Shown here: positions 11,464-11,729 of the stretch, piece after piece | Layout of the letters: each line of letters starts with the position of its first letter | How positions within the stretch are numbered: the stretch's first letter is position 1 | Translations under genes and position numbers: made by a program | Assembly (NCBI GenBank): GCA_964503775.1 | Contig: CAZDBS010000018.1 | Coordinates: forward strand, 1 to 11,729 | Direction: 5' to 3' | Origin: CAZDBS01 sp964503775 | GTDB lineage: Bacteria; Patescibacteriota; Saccharimonadia; Saccharimonadales; CAZDBS01 | DNA: 11,729 nucleotides | Notes under the pieces: model-generated | What the model was told of the DNA's origin: nothing | Seen by the model: the letters and a program-made list of their open reading frames with translations, nothing else | Database searches by the model: none

Positions 11464-11729
11464 ATGAAATCATTTACTCACGAGGCCGTGAAAAAGGCGG
11501 CGGATACCTTGGTTGGGCGCCTGGCTGAGGTGGAGGATAAAGCATCCATCCTGCGTGCCGTCGAGCTGAGGGCACTATATGATCAGATTAAGACTTTGCC
11601 GGTCGCAGAGCGAGCCGGCTTCGGCAAAGAAGTGAATGATCTTAAAACAGAACTTGAGTGCTTAATCTCACAAAATTCCGATGGTGAAGAAAATGTCGAA
11701 CCGATCGATGTGACGGCGCCATTTGATAT
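11464..11729 (+). CDS. Phenylalanyl-tRNA synthetase alpha subunit, N-terminal part
   Basis: The frame runs off the window edge after 88 complete codons. It shows the N-terminal helical arm of PheS, with ALYDQIKTLPVAERAGFGKEVNDLK (about 47-71) and then PIDVTAPFD (80-88), the conserved entry to the catalytic domain in bacterial PheS. The full enzyme, with PheT, charges tRNA-Phe. The N-terminal helical arm normally binds the tRNA. The ATG at 11464 follows a TACAAT box by 8 nt, with no Shine-Dalgarno. Whether pheT follows cannot be seen. Confidence 0.9.
   Translation, partial: MKSFTHEAVKKAADTLVGRLAEVEDKASILRAVELRALYDQIKTLPVAERAGFGKEVNDLKTELECLISQNSDGEENVEPIDVTAPFD

Noticed and set aside
1..11729. 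UGA recoded as glycine, as in SR1/Gracilibacteria
   Set aside because: Helicase and amine oxidase end at TGA just where their families end, and no domain is interrupted by in-frame TGA.

Overview
The window looks like a chromosomal segment of a Candidate Phyla Radiation bacterium, most likely a Saccharibacterium (TM7). This rests on gene style and content: compact single genes, a short DEAD-box helicase with an N-terminal IHPSKF-type segment, a lone RRM protein, a minimal RmuC, and a large protein of unknown function. TGA is used as a stop (helicase, amine oxidase) and is not read through, which argues against the UGA-recoding phyla SR1/Gracilibacteria. The assignment is inferred from style; no database was searched.

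Layout. 14-167: a tRNA-Gln(CUG) gene on the minus strand with its own promoter and terminator. 178-2240: a divergent pair, a Nudix hydrolase (-) and a 534-aa protein of unknown function (+). 2261-3625: a DEAD-box RNA helicase with a leader that holds a possible 27-aa ORF, followed by a long hairpin. 3706-4448: a DUF4870/Tic20-like membrane protein (+) and an RRM RNA-binding protein (-), convergent around a shared bidirectional terminator; the RRM gene has a 118-nt leader ending in a long hairpin beside its Shine-Dalgarno. 4464-4919: about 450 bp with no convincing protein gene but much structure: a candidate 45-nt two-hairpin RNA with promoter and terminator, a 168-bp domain closed by a 13-bp inverted repeat, and two copies of the palindrome AGCATATGCT. 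4936-9423: ZIP-family metal transporter, RmuC, type II NADH dehydrogenase and an FAD amine oxidase, all +. 9380-11398: an MGH1/GH63-like glycoside hydrolase and a YajQ-family protein, both -. 11464 to the end: the 5' part of pheS (+), divergent from yajQ.

The genes are mostly unrelated housekeeping or accessory functions: RNA handling (helicase, RRM, tRNA-Gln, PheS), metal uptake, nucleotide clean-up, two flavoenzymes and one sugar hydrolase. They do not form an operon; most have their own -10 box.

The most striking genome-level pattern is promoter placement. For eight of twelve protein genes a good -10 hexamer ends only 6-10 nt before the chosen start codon, so the predicted mRNAs have 0-4 nt of leader. 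Only three genes (DUF4870, RRM, NADH dehydrogenase) show Shine-Dalgarno-like sequence at usable spacing. The best candidates for something undescribed are the 4.6-4.9 kb intergenic RNA/operator region, the RRM leader, and the yajQ/pheS promoters that share one palindromic -35 box.
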